Source: Anaerolineaceae bacterium UBA4781 (GTDB lineage Bacteria; Chloroflexota; Anaerolineae; Anaerolineales; Anaerolineaceae). Taken from it: a stretch of DNA of 14,126 bases. The translations under genes were made by a program, and so were the position numbers. A model generated the notes under the pieces. The model saw nothing but the letters and a program-made list of their open reading frames with translations. It ran no database searches and had not been told where the DNA came from. Location of the stretch: the NCBI GenBank assembly GCA_002403105.1, contig DHHD01000069.1:15866-29991 (forward strand). Direction: 5' to 3'. Below are positions 1 to 7,296 of this stretch, piece after piece; position 1 is the stretch's first letter, and every line of letters starts with the position of its first letter.

Positions 1-396
1 CATGGAACGGGCGCGTGCCGCAGCTGCGCTTGCAAGATCAATATCAGATGCCTGACGGGTGGCTTTTACGGTGGAAAGGATACCGCCACCGGAAGCCAAG
101 ATATCCATGTAGCTTTTGCCTTCCAACCGCAGACTGAATTCCAAAGCGCGATCGCCCGCCCAGATGAGATGCGTATGCGGGTCTATAAAACCAGGCATTA
201 CTACCTGCTGATGTGCATCAAGTGTATCTTCATGCGGGTAGCGCTGAAGAAGAGTGGTTGTGCTGCCCACTTCAAGCACTTTTTCATCGCGAATCAATAC
301 AGCACCGTCTTCGATGATATCCAATGTGCCGAGTTGAAGACCACGCTGCGGGCCGCCCCGTAAACAGATCAATTGTGATGCGGAATGAATTAACAT
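1..396 (-). CDS. hutI: Imidazolonepropionase, N-terminal part (cut by window edge)
   Basis: The reverse strand reads open from an ATG at 396 to base 1, giving 132 residues with no stop, so the gene continues outside the window. Seen: the amidohydrolase motif PGFIDPHTHL at residues 68-77 (metal-ligand histidines H74 and H76), then WAGDRALEF and SYMDILASGGGILSTVKATR, which match the HutI substrate region. HutI is a cytoplasmic metal-dependent hydrolase. It converts 4-imidazolone-5-propanoate to N-formimino-L-glutamate, the third step of histidine degradation. HutI proteins are usually about 400 residues, so roughly a third is present. The start is supported by a purine-rich AAGGA/GGGAG stretch just upstream and by the HutI-like N-terminus. 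No other hut gene is visible because the gene runs off the edge. Another amidohydrolase is possible but less likely given the GDR and GGGI motifs. Confidence 0.88.
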   Translation of the reverse strand, partial: MLIHSASQLICLRGGPQRGLQLGTLDIIEDGAVLIRDEKVLEVGSTTTLLQRYPHEDTLDAHQQVVMPGFIDPHTHLIWAGDRALEFSLRLEGKSYMDILASGGGILSTVKATRQASDIDLASAAAARARSM

Positions 397-424
397 AGAC
401 TCCCATTCCTTCTTAGATAGTTCA

Positions 425-430
425 ATTATA
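425..430 (-). promoter_or_regulatory. Possible -10 box for hutI
   Basis: The reverse strand reads TATAAT here, 28 bases before the hutI ATG, leaving room for a leader that carries the AAGGA ribosome site. No convincing -35 hexamer lies 16-18 bases upstream, so this is a match by sequence and position only. Confidence 0.35.
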
Positions 431-511
431 AAAGGAAAGGCAGAAACAAGGCATGGCGGGTATAGTAAAATCAAGGACAAGATAACTCACATGAAAAAAA
501 GAGGAATTGGC

Positions 512-2200
512 ATGAAACGGAAGAACCTGGAAATAATCCTATCCATTCTTGTCTTTATCGCGATTTGGGTCGGACTTTCTTTTAATACTGGCGGACCAAT
601 CTACTCGGATGAACTGCTCTACATTGAAATTGGTTTGAACAACGAAAGTGCTCCCAATTATGGGAATCGTTATTTTCATGTGTACCTGCAAAAACTATTC
701 ATGGCGGTTGCGCCTACACCCCTGATCGGGATACGCATCTATTGGGCTTTTATGATCGCTCTGACCGCTCTGCTGGTTTACTGGTGTGCACGCATCTTCC
801 TCAAAGAAAGCACAGCTATTCACGGCTTATTGGCTGCAGTCATTTTCTTCTCATATAAATTCATTTCATCCTATGCTGGTGTGACATCCGTGGATATCGC
901 AGCCATGCTGATGTCAATGGCACTGGTTTTTACCTACCTGCTTTACCAACGTACCGAAAAGGAATGGCTGCTGTACGGATTGGGGGCGTTAACCTTTTTA
1001 GCGTTCAAGACCAAAGAGACCACCCTTTTTTCCAATGTGGTTCTGCTGGGATTCTTTTTTGACAAACAGGAAAAATTTGCTTTCAAAAACATTTCTCCTT
1101 ACGTGAAAAGCTATTTTATGGGTTTTCTGGGAGCGATCGGGTTGTTCATCATTCTGGATTCAATTTTCCTTGGTCAGCCATTTTTCGCCATCAGCCCCAA
1201 TACATTCAAAGAGATTTTTCAAAATTATGCCTATAGCGGAGGTTTCCGCAAAGAACCGGTCAACTGGTACCAGACCTACCTGCTGGATGACATCATGATC
1301 CCCTTTCTGCTCTTTGTGGTTGGCGGGATCAAACTTAATACACGGGAGATCACCCCACAGAAGAAAATTGTGTGGGCTTTTCCTTTACTGCTGGTTAGCT
1401 TTATCACATTGAATATGCTCAAGATCCCCTGGGGATTCATCGAGCGATTTTATTTTCCGGCGTTGCCAGTGATCGCCTTCCTCGCACCGCAGTTCATTTC
1501 ATTGAACATTTCGGAAGAACGAAAGGGTCGCCAACAACTGATACTAGTCATCCTGGCAGCTTTGCTGCTGGTCGTGGTTATGCGCCAATTTGGAATGCAG
1601 TATGTGGAGCTGATCGATTGGACTTACGGTAAATTCCTTGAGAGCATCTATTTTCCAATTTTGCTTTCCTTGCTGCTAGGGCTGGTGGTCTTGGTTGAAA
1701 AACAAAACCTGCTCACGTTTGGGATCGTTCTATTCTGTCTGATTTCATGGATCCTGCCACAAATTTCATACAATTACAAATATATCTACGTGGAACCTAC
1801 CACTCAAACGAAATATGAGATCAAGTATTATCCTTTCCTGGAATTTCAAGATGACATCCTCGCCAGCAATGAGGTGAAGATGTTTACCACAGTTACCATT
1901 TTTGAGAATACCGTAGAAAACGAAAACCACATGTTCAGTGATAATCCGTACGATATCTTGGGGATGTACAACTTGCTGTATGATCTGCGCACCGAACGGG
2001 AGAACCTGACCCTGGCATATCAACAAGAAGATATCCCCGAGCAAATATTGGCAAATCACTATGATTTCATTATTCTAGCAACGGATGATTGGGAGTACTT
2101 AGAAAATGGCTTCCCGGAAGTTCTAGCAGAATTGGAACAAAATTACAGCACCCAATTTGATAAAGACCAGATTCTGGTTTTCCTGAAACCAAATTCTTGA
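512..2200 (+). CDS. Membrane glycosyltransferase, GT-C fold (ArnT/PMT_2-like)
   Basis: A 562-residue polytopic membrane protein likely to transfer a sugar from a polyprenyl-phosphate donor on the outer face of the membrane. Seen: about 11-12 hydrophobic segments over residues 5-415, starting with one at about 8-24. An acidic SDE motif (residues 32-34) sits in the first external loop, where GT-C enzymes keep their catalytic Asp/Glu. An FKTKET motif follows at about 165-170, and RFYFPALPVIAF at about 312-323, typical of PMT_2/GT39-like proteins. The last ~130 residues are soluble and do not resemble a domain I recognise. The start at 512 is chosen because GAGGA lies 6 bases before it. An in-frame ATG at 491 would add seven residues but lacks a well-placed ribosome site. 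Divergent from hutI and convergent on the Rrf2 gene 24 bases away. Acceptor and donor cannot be told. Confidence 0.75.
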   Translation: MKRKNLEIILSILVFIAIWVGLSFNTGGPIYSDELLYIEIGLNNESAPNYGNRYFHVYLQKLFMAVAPTPLIGIRIYWAFMIALTALLVYWCARIFLKESTAIHGLLAAVIFFSYKFISSYAGVTSVDIAAMLMSMALVFTYLLYQRTEKEWLLYGLGALTFLAFKTKETTLFSNVVLLGFFFDKQEKFAFKNISPYVKSYFMGFLGAIGLFIILDSIFLGQPFFAISPNTFKEIFQNYAYSGGFRKEPVNWYQTYLLDDIMIPFLLFVVGGIKLNTREITPQKKIVWAFPLLLVSFITLNMLKIPWGFIERFYFPALPVIAFLAPQFISLNISEERKGRQQLILVILAALLLVVVMRQFGMQYVELIDWTYGKFLESIYFPILLSLLLGLVVLVEKQNLLTFGIVLFCLISWILPQISYNYKYIYVEPTTQTKYEIKYYPFLEFQDDILASNEVKMFTTVTIFENTVENENHMFSDNPYDILGMYNLLYDLRTERENLTLAYQQEDIPEQILANHYDFIILATDDWEYLENGFPEVLAELEQNYSTQFDKDQILVFLKPNS

Positions 2201-2224
2201 ACTGTTATGAAAATAAAACTGGAA

Positions 2225-2641
2225 TTAAAGGGAAGCGCGTTTTTCGTTTGAAAATTGTTCGAACGTGATCATCTCTAATTTTGTGACCAATTCTTTGCGT
2301 GCATCACACCAGATGACATGCATGGGGCAGTCTTTCGTGAAAACACAAATACTCGGGTTCTGAGTACACTCATTCAGCATGACCGGGCCATCGATCGCTT
2401 CAACCACTTCAAGTACAGAAATTTCTTTAGGGCTTTTTGCCAGTGAAACACCGCCATGCGCACCTCTGGATGTATGAATGATTCCTGCAACGGATAACTG
2501 TGAAATGATCTTTGCTAAAAACGAGGACGGGATTTGCTGCTTTTTAGCAATGAGGCTGGTAGGAGCTTTTTCATCAGCGCCCAACCGGGAGAGATAAATA
2601 ATTGTTCTCAGAGCATAATCTGCTTGGCGTGTAATTTGCAT
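2225..2641 (-). CDS. Rrf2-family transcriptional regulator, probable Fe-S sensor
   Basis: A 138-residue DNA-binding protein. Seen: the Rrf2 N-terminus MQITRQADYALRTIIYLSRL, a winged helix-turn-helix over about residues 10-65 including SFLAKIISQL and the wing SRGAHGGVSLAK, and a cysteine cluster at C92, C99 and C105 plus C112. IscR holds a [2Fe-2S] cluster with three cysteines of similar spacing and a histidine three residues after the last one; here H108 is in the equivalent place (CPMH). Known family members (IscR, NsrR, RirA) sense Fe-S status, nitric oxide or iron. Which signal applies here is unknown, and no isc or suf genes are in the window. The ATG at 2641 follows an AGAGGTAGG-like ribosome site. 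A perfect inverted repeat lies just upstream, suggesting autoregulation and control of the divergent thioesterase. Confidence 0.92.
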   Translation of the reverse strand: MQITRQADYALRTIIYLSRLGADEKAPTSLIAKKQQIPSSFLAKIISQLSVAGIIHTSRGAHGGVSLAKSPKEISVLEVVEAIDGPVMLNECTQNPSICVFTKDCPMHVIWCDARKELVTKLEMITFEQFSNEKRASL

Positions 2642-2658
2642 TTCGAACCTACCTCTTC

Positions 2659-2682
2659 GGATAATTATTCTACAAATTATCC
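2659..2682. promoter_or_regulatory. Palindromic operator candidate between Rrf2 gene and thioesterase gene
   Basis: The left arm GGATAATT (2659-2666) and right arm AATTATCC (2675-2682) are perfect reverse complements separated by 8 bases. The element sits 17 bases upstream of the Rrf2-gene ATG, where it would overlap that gene's promoter, and about 60 bases upstream of the divergent thioesterase ATG. Dyad sites of this size are usual for dimeric Rrf2 regulators. The arms are not identical to any operator consensus I can name. Confidence 0.5.
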
Positions 2683-2729
2683 ACTTTCATAAGTCTAACA
2701 AAGAAATCAAGGTTTGCAAGTGTTTCCAG

Positions 2730-2735
2730 TATAAT
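2730..2735 (+). promoter_or_regulatory. Perfect -10 box 6 bases before the thioesterase start
   Basis: TATAAT at 2730-2735 ends six bases before the ATG at 2742. Normal spacing puts the transcription start at about 2742, on or next to the start codon, giving a leaderless mRNA. There is no Shine-Dalgarno sequence between. The -35 region is weak. Confidence 0.5.
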
Positions 2736-2741
2736 CATGAC

Positions 2742-3158
2742 ATGGTTAAATTTCGATTTTTCTATCCGGTACAGGTGCGTTATGCGGATCTGGATGCCCA
2801 GTGGCATGTTAACAACGCTCATTTTCTGACCATTCTTGAGCAGGCGCGCCTTTCTTATATCAGACAACTTGGATTGTGGGATGGAAAATCCTTTCTTGAT
2901 CTGGGGGTGATCATCGCCGATATCCATATTGCATACAAAGCCCCCATCGCATTGGAAGACGATATTCAGGTTGCGATCCGAGTTTCGCATATCGGCAACA
3001 AAAGCATGAGCATGGAAAATGAAATTTTGGATACAAAAGATGGGTCTCTGAAAGCCCAGGCGGAAATTGTGCTGGTTACCTATGATTTTCGCAGTAAAAC
3101 AACCATCCCGGTTCCCGAAAGCTGGCGCAAGAAGATCATGGAATTCGAAGGGTTTTAG
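2742..3158 (+). CDS. Acyl-CoA thioesterase, hotdog fold (4HBT/YbgC-like)
   Basis: A 138-residue single-domain protein, the usual length for YbgC/FadM-type thioesterases. Seen: the N-terminal motif VRYADLDAQWHVNNAHFL (residues 12-29), with the likely catalytic Asp at D18 and the conserved HVNN, followed by the long helix of the hotdog fold (EQARLSYIRQLG). Members hydrolyse acyl-CoA thioesters in the cytoplasm as tetramers or dimers; the acyl chain cannot be predicted. The gene is divergent from the Rrf2 regulator and shares its palindrome-containing upstream region, so it may be regulated by it. There is no ribosome site in front of the ATG, and a TATAAT lies only six bases upstream, pointing to a leaderless transcript. 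About 150 non-coding bases separate it from clpC. Confidence 0.88.
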   Translation: MVKFRFFYPVQVRYADLDAQWHVNNAHFLTILEQARLSYIRQLGLWDGKSFLDLGVIIADIHIAYKAPIALEDDIQVAIRVSHIGNKSMSMENEILDTKDGSLKAQAEIVLVTYDFRSKTTIPVPESWRKKIMEFEGF

Positions 3159-3195
3159 AAAAATACAATCTTCCCCCCTGATGTTAACAAATGAA

Positions 3196-3211
3196 CAGAA
3201 TCATCATTCTG
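3196..3211. repeat. Short inverted repeat upstream of clpC
   Basis: CAGAAT (3196-3201) and ATTCTG (3206-3211) are perfect reverse complements around a 4-base centre. No T-run follows, so it is a poor terminator for the thioesterase gene. It lies about 20 bases above the proposed clpC -35 and could be a regulator site. It does not match CIRCE, a CtsR heptad repeat or the HspR HAIR site. Confidence 0.3.
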
Positions 3212-3231
3212 ACCTAATTCTTATGCTTTCT

Positions 3232-3259
3232 TTGGTAAAATCCAGGTACTTACGATAAT
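3232..3259 (+). promoter_or_regulatory. Likely clpC promoter
   Basis: TTGGTA (3232-3237) and GATAAT (3254-3259) are separated by 16 bases and resemble vegetative -35 and -10 boxes. Transcription would begin near 3266, giving a leader of about 43 bases that ends in the AAGGAG ribosome site. Confidence 0.45.
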
Positions 3260-3308
3260 TTGGGCAGATCAAGTTCGGTTTGCTTTAAAACTAAAAAAGG
3301 AGAATTCA

Positions 3309-5810
3309 TTGTCTGGTCTGGAAAAATTCACGCAAAGTTCGCGGCAGGTACTAAGTCTCGCTCATCAAGAAGCCGAGAAGTTTCACCATCCGCAGATCCG
3401 CTCCGAACATATTTTATTGGGTCTTATTCAAGAGAACAATGGGGTGGCAGGGCGTGTACTGCGTGAACTAGGAATTGAGCTGGAACGCGCACAAGAAATG
3501 GTGCTGCGACTGACCGGCATGGGAACATTCACTCAAGAGCGCATTGATCTATCTGTCGAAGCACAAAAAGTCATTGCTCTTTCATTGGAAGAAGCTCAAA
3601 AAATGAGCAGCCGCTATATCAGCACAGAACATCTACTTCTGGCAATTATCAATTCCAACGATGGATTGTGTGAGAGCGTGCTGACCAAATTGGGAGTTAC
3701 CTTCGAACAAGTCAGGCGCCAGATAACCCGCGAGATCAACCAAAAACAAGCATCCTTATCGAAAATGTCTGAAACACCGGAAGAAGCTCCGACGCCCTCC
3801 AAACGCGCGAAGAAGACTCCTCTGGTAGATCAGCTAGCAGTTGACCTTACCACTCAAGCGGAAGAACATAAGCTGGATCCCGTCATTGGGCGTGAAAAAG
3901 AAATTGAACGCGTTATCCAGATCCTTGCCCGGCGCACCAAGAACAACCCGGCGCTCATTGGAGAACCCGGAGTTGGCAAGACCGCCATTGTGGAAGGATT
4001 AGCACAGCGCATTGTGGAAGGGGATGTCCCCATCCCGCTGCTGGGAAAACGGGTACTGCGCCTGGACGTGGGTTCGTTGGTAGCTGGCACCATGTACCGC
4101 GGACAATTTGAAGAGCGCTTGAAACGTGTGATTGACGAATTAAAAAAATCCGATTCGATCCTCTTTATTGATGAGGTTCATATGTTAGTAGGGGCAGGCT
4201 CCGCCGGTTCATCAGTGGATGCCGCCAATATTCTAAAACCGGCTCTTTCACGCGGGGAGCTGCAGGTGGTGGGTGCTACTACCCTGGATGAATACCGCAA
4301 GAACATTGAAAGCGATGCAGCCTTGGAACGGCGTTTCCAACCGGTGGTGGTGAATGAACCCACCAAGGAAGAGACGCTTGAAATTCTACGCGGGATTCGG
4401 AAAAATTATGAAGAACACCATCATTTGGTGATCTCTGATGAAGCGTTAGAAGCTGCCACGAACCTTTCTGCCCGTTATATCACCGACCGCTTTTTACCTG
4501 ACAAAGCGATCGATCTGATCGATGAAGCTTCTTCACGGGTGCGTATGTATAAAAGCGATGCTGCTAAGGTTACCAAGCAAATCACTGACGAACTCAGGCA
4601 ACTGCGTACGAAGCATTCCGGCCTGTTGGAAACAGGTGAAGACGAACTTGCATTGGAAATTGCGGGGAAGATCAAGGAGCTTGAAGAAAAACTCAATACC
4701 TTCCGCGACCAGTGGGATCGCGATACAAGCCCGGTTGTTCGACCCGATGATATTGCTGAGCTGGTTTCCATGTGGACCGGTGTACCGATCATGCAGCTTG
4801 CTCAAGAAGAATCCATGCGCCTGTTGAATTTGGAAAAGGAAATGCACGAAATGATCGTTGGGCAGGATGAGGCCATTGAAAAAGTTGCCAAAGCGGTGCG
4901 CAGAGGTAGAGCTGGTTTGAAAGATCCAAAACGCCCGATCGGATCATTCATGTTCCTTGGCCCCACCGGGGTTGGAAAGACTGAATTGACCAAAGCATTG
5001 GCACGCATTATGTTCGGCAGTGAAGAAGCATTGATCCAGCTGGATATGTCTGAATTCATGGAAAAACATACCGTCAGCCGCTTGATGGGATCTCCTCCCG
5101 GATATGTGGGTTACGAAGATGCCGGTCAGCTTACCGAAGCCATCCGCAGGCGACCGTATTCGATCGTGGTTTTTGACGAAGTGGAAAAAGCACACCCCGA
5201 AGTGCACAATACCCTCTTACAAATATTGGAAGAGGGACAGCTCACCGATGCTCATGGACGAAAAGTTAACTTCCGTAATGCCATTATTGTAATGACATCC
5301 AATATCGGTGCAGAGCTGATCAAGCGCCAATCAGGATTGGGATTTGTTCTGGAACAAGATGCAAATAAAGAAGAAGAACACATTTATAAAGAAATTCGTG
5401 AAAAGCTGCTTGATTCACTGAAGAAAGCTTTCCGCCCAGAATTTCTCAACCGCCTTGATAATGTGATCGTATTCCATCCATTGAGCAAGGAGCATATTCA
5501 TCAGATCACCGAAATGGAATTGGTGAAGGTTGCCAAGCGTTTATCCGAGCGGGAAATCCGCCTGCACGCCAGCCCGGCTGCCGTGGATAAGGTGGCTGAA
5601 AAAGGCTATGATCCCGATATGGGTGCCAGACCGATCCGCCGGGTGATCCAGCTTGAAATCGAAGATAAATTATCTGATGCACTGCTGGCAGAGACATTTC
5701 GCGATGGGGATGATATATTAATCGACGTCGATCAGGAAGGTAATTTTATCCTGCTTAAAGACGAAGAACGCATAGCCAGCCAGAACGAAACATTGAAAAT
5801 GGGTGCGTAA
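3309..5810 (+). CDS. clpC: ATP-dependent Clp protease ATPase subunit ClpC
   Basis: An 833-residue Hsp100 unfoldase that feeds substrates to the ClpP peptidase in cytoplasmic protein quality control. Seen in order: a double Clp N-domain repeat (about 1-145), first AAA+ module with Walker A GEPGVGKT (218-225) and Walker B ILFIDEVH (284-291), a short UVR-type middle domain (about 420-470), second AAA+ module with Walker A GPTGVGKT (551-558) and Walker B VVFDEVEK (620-627), and sensor-2 GARP (772-775). A GLGF loop at 676-679 is the expected ClpP-docking motif. The short middle domain with a docking loop indicates ClpC rather than ClpB. The start is TTG at 3309, preceded by AAGGAG with 6 bases between; the N-terminus MSGLEKFTQSSRQVL fits the family exactly. 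clpP, mcsA and mcsB are not adjacent. The gene appears monocistronic, ended by the terminator at 5831-5860. Confidence 0.97.
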   Translation: MSGLEKFTQSSRQVLSLAHQEAEKFHHPQIRSEHILLGLIQENNGVAGRVLRELGIELERAQEMVLRLTGMGTFTQERIDLSVEAQKVIALSLEEAQKMSSRYISTEHLLLAIINSNDGLCESVLTKLGVTFEQVRRQITREINQKQASLSKMSETPEEAPTPSKRAKKTPLVDQLAVDLTTQAEEHKLDPVIGREKEIERVIQILARRTKNNPALIGEPGVGKTAIVEGLAQRIVEGDVPIPLLGKRVLRLDVGSLVAGTMYRGQFEERLKRVIDELKKSDSILFIDEVHMLVGAGSAGSSVDAANILKPALSRGELQVVGATTLDEYRKNIESDAALERRFQPVVVNEPTKEETLEILRGIRKNYEEHHHLVISDEALEAATNLSARYITDRFLPDKAIDLIDEASSRVRMYKSDAAKVTKQITDELRQLRTKHSGLLETGEDELALEIAGKIKELEEKLNTFRDQWDRDTSPVVRPDDIAELVSMWTGVPIMQLAQEESMRLLNLEKEMHEMIVGQDEAIEKVAKAVRRGRAGLKDPKRPIGSFMFLGPTGVGKTELTKALARIMFGSEEALIQLDMSEFMEKHTVSRLMGSPPGYVGYEDAGQLTEAIRRRPYSIVVFDEVEKAHPEVHNTLLQILEEGQLTDAHGRKVNFRNAIIVMTSNIGAELIKRQSGLGFVLEQDANKEEEHIYKEIREKLLDSLKKAFRPEFLNRLDNVIVFHPLSKEHIHQITEMELVKVAKRLSEREIRLHASPAAVDKVAEKGYDPDMGARPIRRVIQLEIEDKLSDALLAETFRDGDDILIDVDQEGNFILLKDEERIASQNETLKMGA

Positions 5811-5830
5811 CTGGTTTGACTTCACGAAAA

Positions 5831-5860
5831 GGGAAGATGATCCATCATCTTCCCTTTTTT
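5831..5860 (+). terminator. Intrinsic terminator after clpC
   Basis: A perfect 10-bp stem, GGGAAGATGA (5831-5840) with TCATCTTCCC (5845-5854), has a 4-base loop and six T residues after it. Four A residues before the stem make it work on the reverse strand too. It begins 20 bases after the clpC stop codon and lies entirely upstream of the chosen radA start. Confidence 0.92.
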
Positions 5861-5865
5861 CGTTT

Positions 5866-5871
5866 TATACT
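5866..5871 (+). promoter_or_regulatory. Possible -10 box for radA
   Basis: TATACT lies between the clpC terminator and the radA ATG at 5885. Transcription would start near 5878, leaving a leader of about 7 bases. The -35 region would fall inside the terminator stem and has no good hexamer, so the call is tentative. Confidence 0.35.
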
Positions 5872-5884
5872 TAGATTGAAAAAT

Positions 5885-7279
5885 ATGACCAAATTAGAAA
5901 CGCGCTATGTGTGTCAGAACTGCGGCCGGGTATCGATCAAACCACTGGGCCGCTGTCCGCAATGCGGTGAATGGGATTCCATGGTGGAAGAAGTGGTGCA
6001 ATCTTCGAGCGAAGGTAAAAAGAAGCGCAGCACACACTCCACAATCTCTAAAGCCTTGCGATTGGACGAGATCAGCGGAGAAAATACCGAACGTTGGGAA
6101 TTGGGTATCTCTGAATTTTCACGCGTGCTGGGCGGGGGAATCGTGCCCGGATCGATCGTGCTGGTTGGCGGAGATCCAGGGATCGGAAAATCGACCCTGC
6201 TGCTGCAAGCAGCCATGGAATTCGCCAATAAGAGAAATGTTTTATATGTATCAGGCGAAGAATCAGGCCAGCAGATCAAAATGCGCGCCCAACGCCTGCT
6301 GGCAAAAGGGAACAGTGAAAAGCCAGTCAGTTTTCCACCGCATTTGTATTTGCTCATGGAAACAGATCTGGACGCCATTTTTTCTCATGCACAGATCGTC
6401 AATCCGCAGCTCCTGGTCGTGGATTCCATTCAGACCATGGCTATGGACGCCTTCACTTCCAGCGCCGGTTCGGTCACGCAGGTACGCGAATGTGCTTCAC
6501 GCTTGCGCGAATTTGCTAAAGCCAGTGGGACCGCCGTATTTTTAATTGGACATGTCACCAAAGAAGGCATGATCGCCGGCCCACGTGTGCTGGAACACAT
6601 TGTCGATACGGTATTGCAGCTGGAAGGTGATCGTTTTCAAAGCTACCGCATTCTGCGTTCCATGAAAAATCGATTCGGCCCCACCTCTGAAGTGGGCGTG
6701 TTCGAAATGCGCGAAGCGGGCATGGTGGAAGTTTCCAATCCATCAGAAGTTTTTCTGGCAGAGAGAATGGCAAATACACCGGGGTCTGCCGTGGCGGTTG
6801 CCATGGAAGGCACCAGACCGCTTTTAATTGAAATTCAAGGATTGACCAGCACCACCAATTTTGGCAATCCACGCCGCACTTCGAATGGAGTGGATTTCAA
6901 CCGGCTGCTGTTGGTGGTGGCGGTTCTCACGCGCCGCAACCGGCTCAAACTGTTCGATCAGGATGTGTTTGTAAATGTAGTAGGCGGGTTCAGTGTGGAT
7001 GAACCGGCAACTGATCTGGCGATTGCAACTGCCATTGCCTCTTCTCTGCTTGATAAAGCCGTTCATCCGGAACTGGTATTGATCGGGGAAGTGGGTTTAT
7101 CAGGGGAACTGCGCTGGGTGAGCCAAATGACAGCTCGTTTAAAAGAAGCCGAAAAGATGGGTTTTACAAAAGCTATCATTCCACAACGAGTGCGAAAGAC
7201 GGAAAAGCTGCCCACAAACATTGAGATCGTTGAAGCCCGTTCACTCAGTGATGCGGTAAAATCAGCCCTTAACCAATAG
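5885..7279 (+). CDS. radA: DNA repair protein RadA (Sms)
   Basis: A 464-residue RecA-like ATPase that acts as a helicase at branched recombination intermediates during homologous recombination and repair. Seen: an N-terminal C4 zinc finger (C10, C13, C24, C27), Walker A GGDPGIGKST (95-104), Walker B LLVVDS (176-181), the RadA signature KNRFG (261-265), and a C-terminal Lon-protease-like domain (about 300-464) with GEVGLSGELRWV. The reading frame is open back to 5816, but that extension runs through the clpC terminator and is not family-like. The ATG at 5885 gives the normal RadA N-terminus and length. No Shine-Dalgarno sequence precedes it. It heads a likely operon with the DUF6391-like gene (17 bases away) and holA. 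Confidence 0.96.
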   Translation: MTKLETRYVCQNCGRVSIKPLGRCPQCGEWDSMVEEVVQSSSEGKKKRSTHSTISKALRLDEISGENTERWELGISEFSRVLGGGIVPGSIVLVGGDPGIGKSTLLLQAAMEFANKRNVLYVSGEESGQQIKMRAQRLLAKGNSEKPVSFPPHLYLLMETDLDAIFSHAQIVNPQLLVVDSIQTMAMDAFTSSAGSVTQVRECASRLREFAKASGTAVFLIGHVTKEGMIAGPRVLEHIVDTVLQLEGDRFQSYRILRSMKNRFGPTSEVGVFEMREAGMVEVSNPSEVFLAERMANTPGSAVAVAMEGTRPLLIEIQGLTSTTNFGNPRRTSNGVDFNRLLLVVAVLTRRNRLKLFDQDVFVNVVGGFSVDEPATDLAIATAIASSLLDKAVHPELVLIGEVGLSGELRWVSQMTARLKEAEKMGFTKAIIPQRVRKTEKLPTNIEIVEARSLSDAVKSALNQ

Positions 7280-7296
7280 ATTAAAAGAGGTAAGAA

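Noticed and set aside
169..363. Open frame of 64 codons on the plus strand
   Set aside because: It is antisense to hutI, whose reverse-strand protein matches its family clearly.
2670..2990. Minus-strand open frame opposite the thioesterase
   Set aside because: Its sequence is the antisense of a recognisable hotdog protein and has no family features.
5816..5884. N-terminal extension of radA by 23 residues
   Set aside because: It is translated from the clpC terminator hairpin and flanks, does not look like RadA, and the internal Met gives the normal zinc-finger N-terminus.
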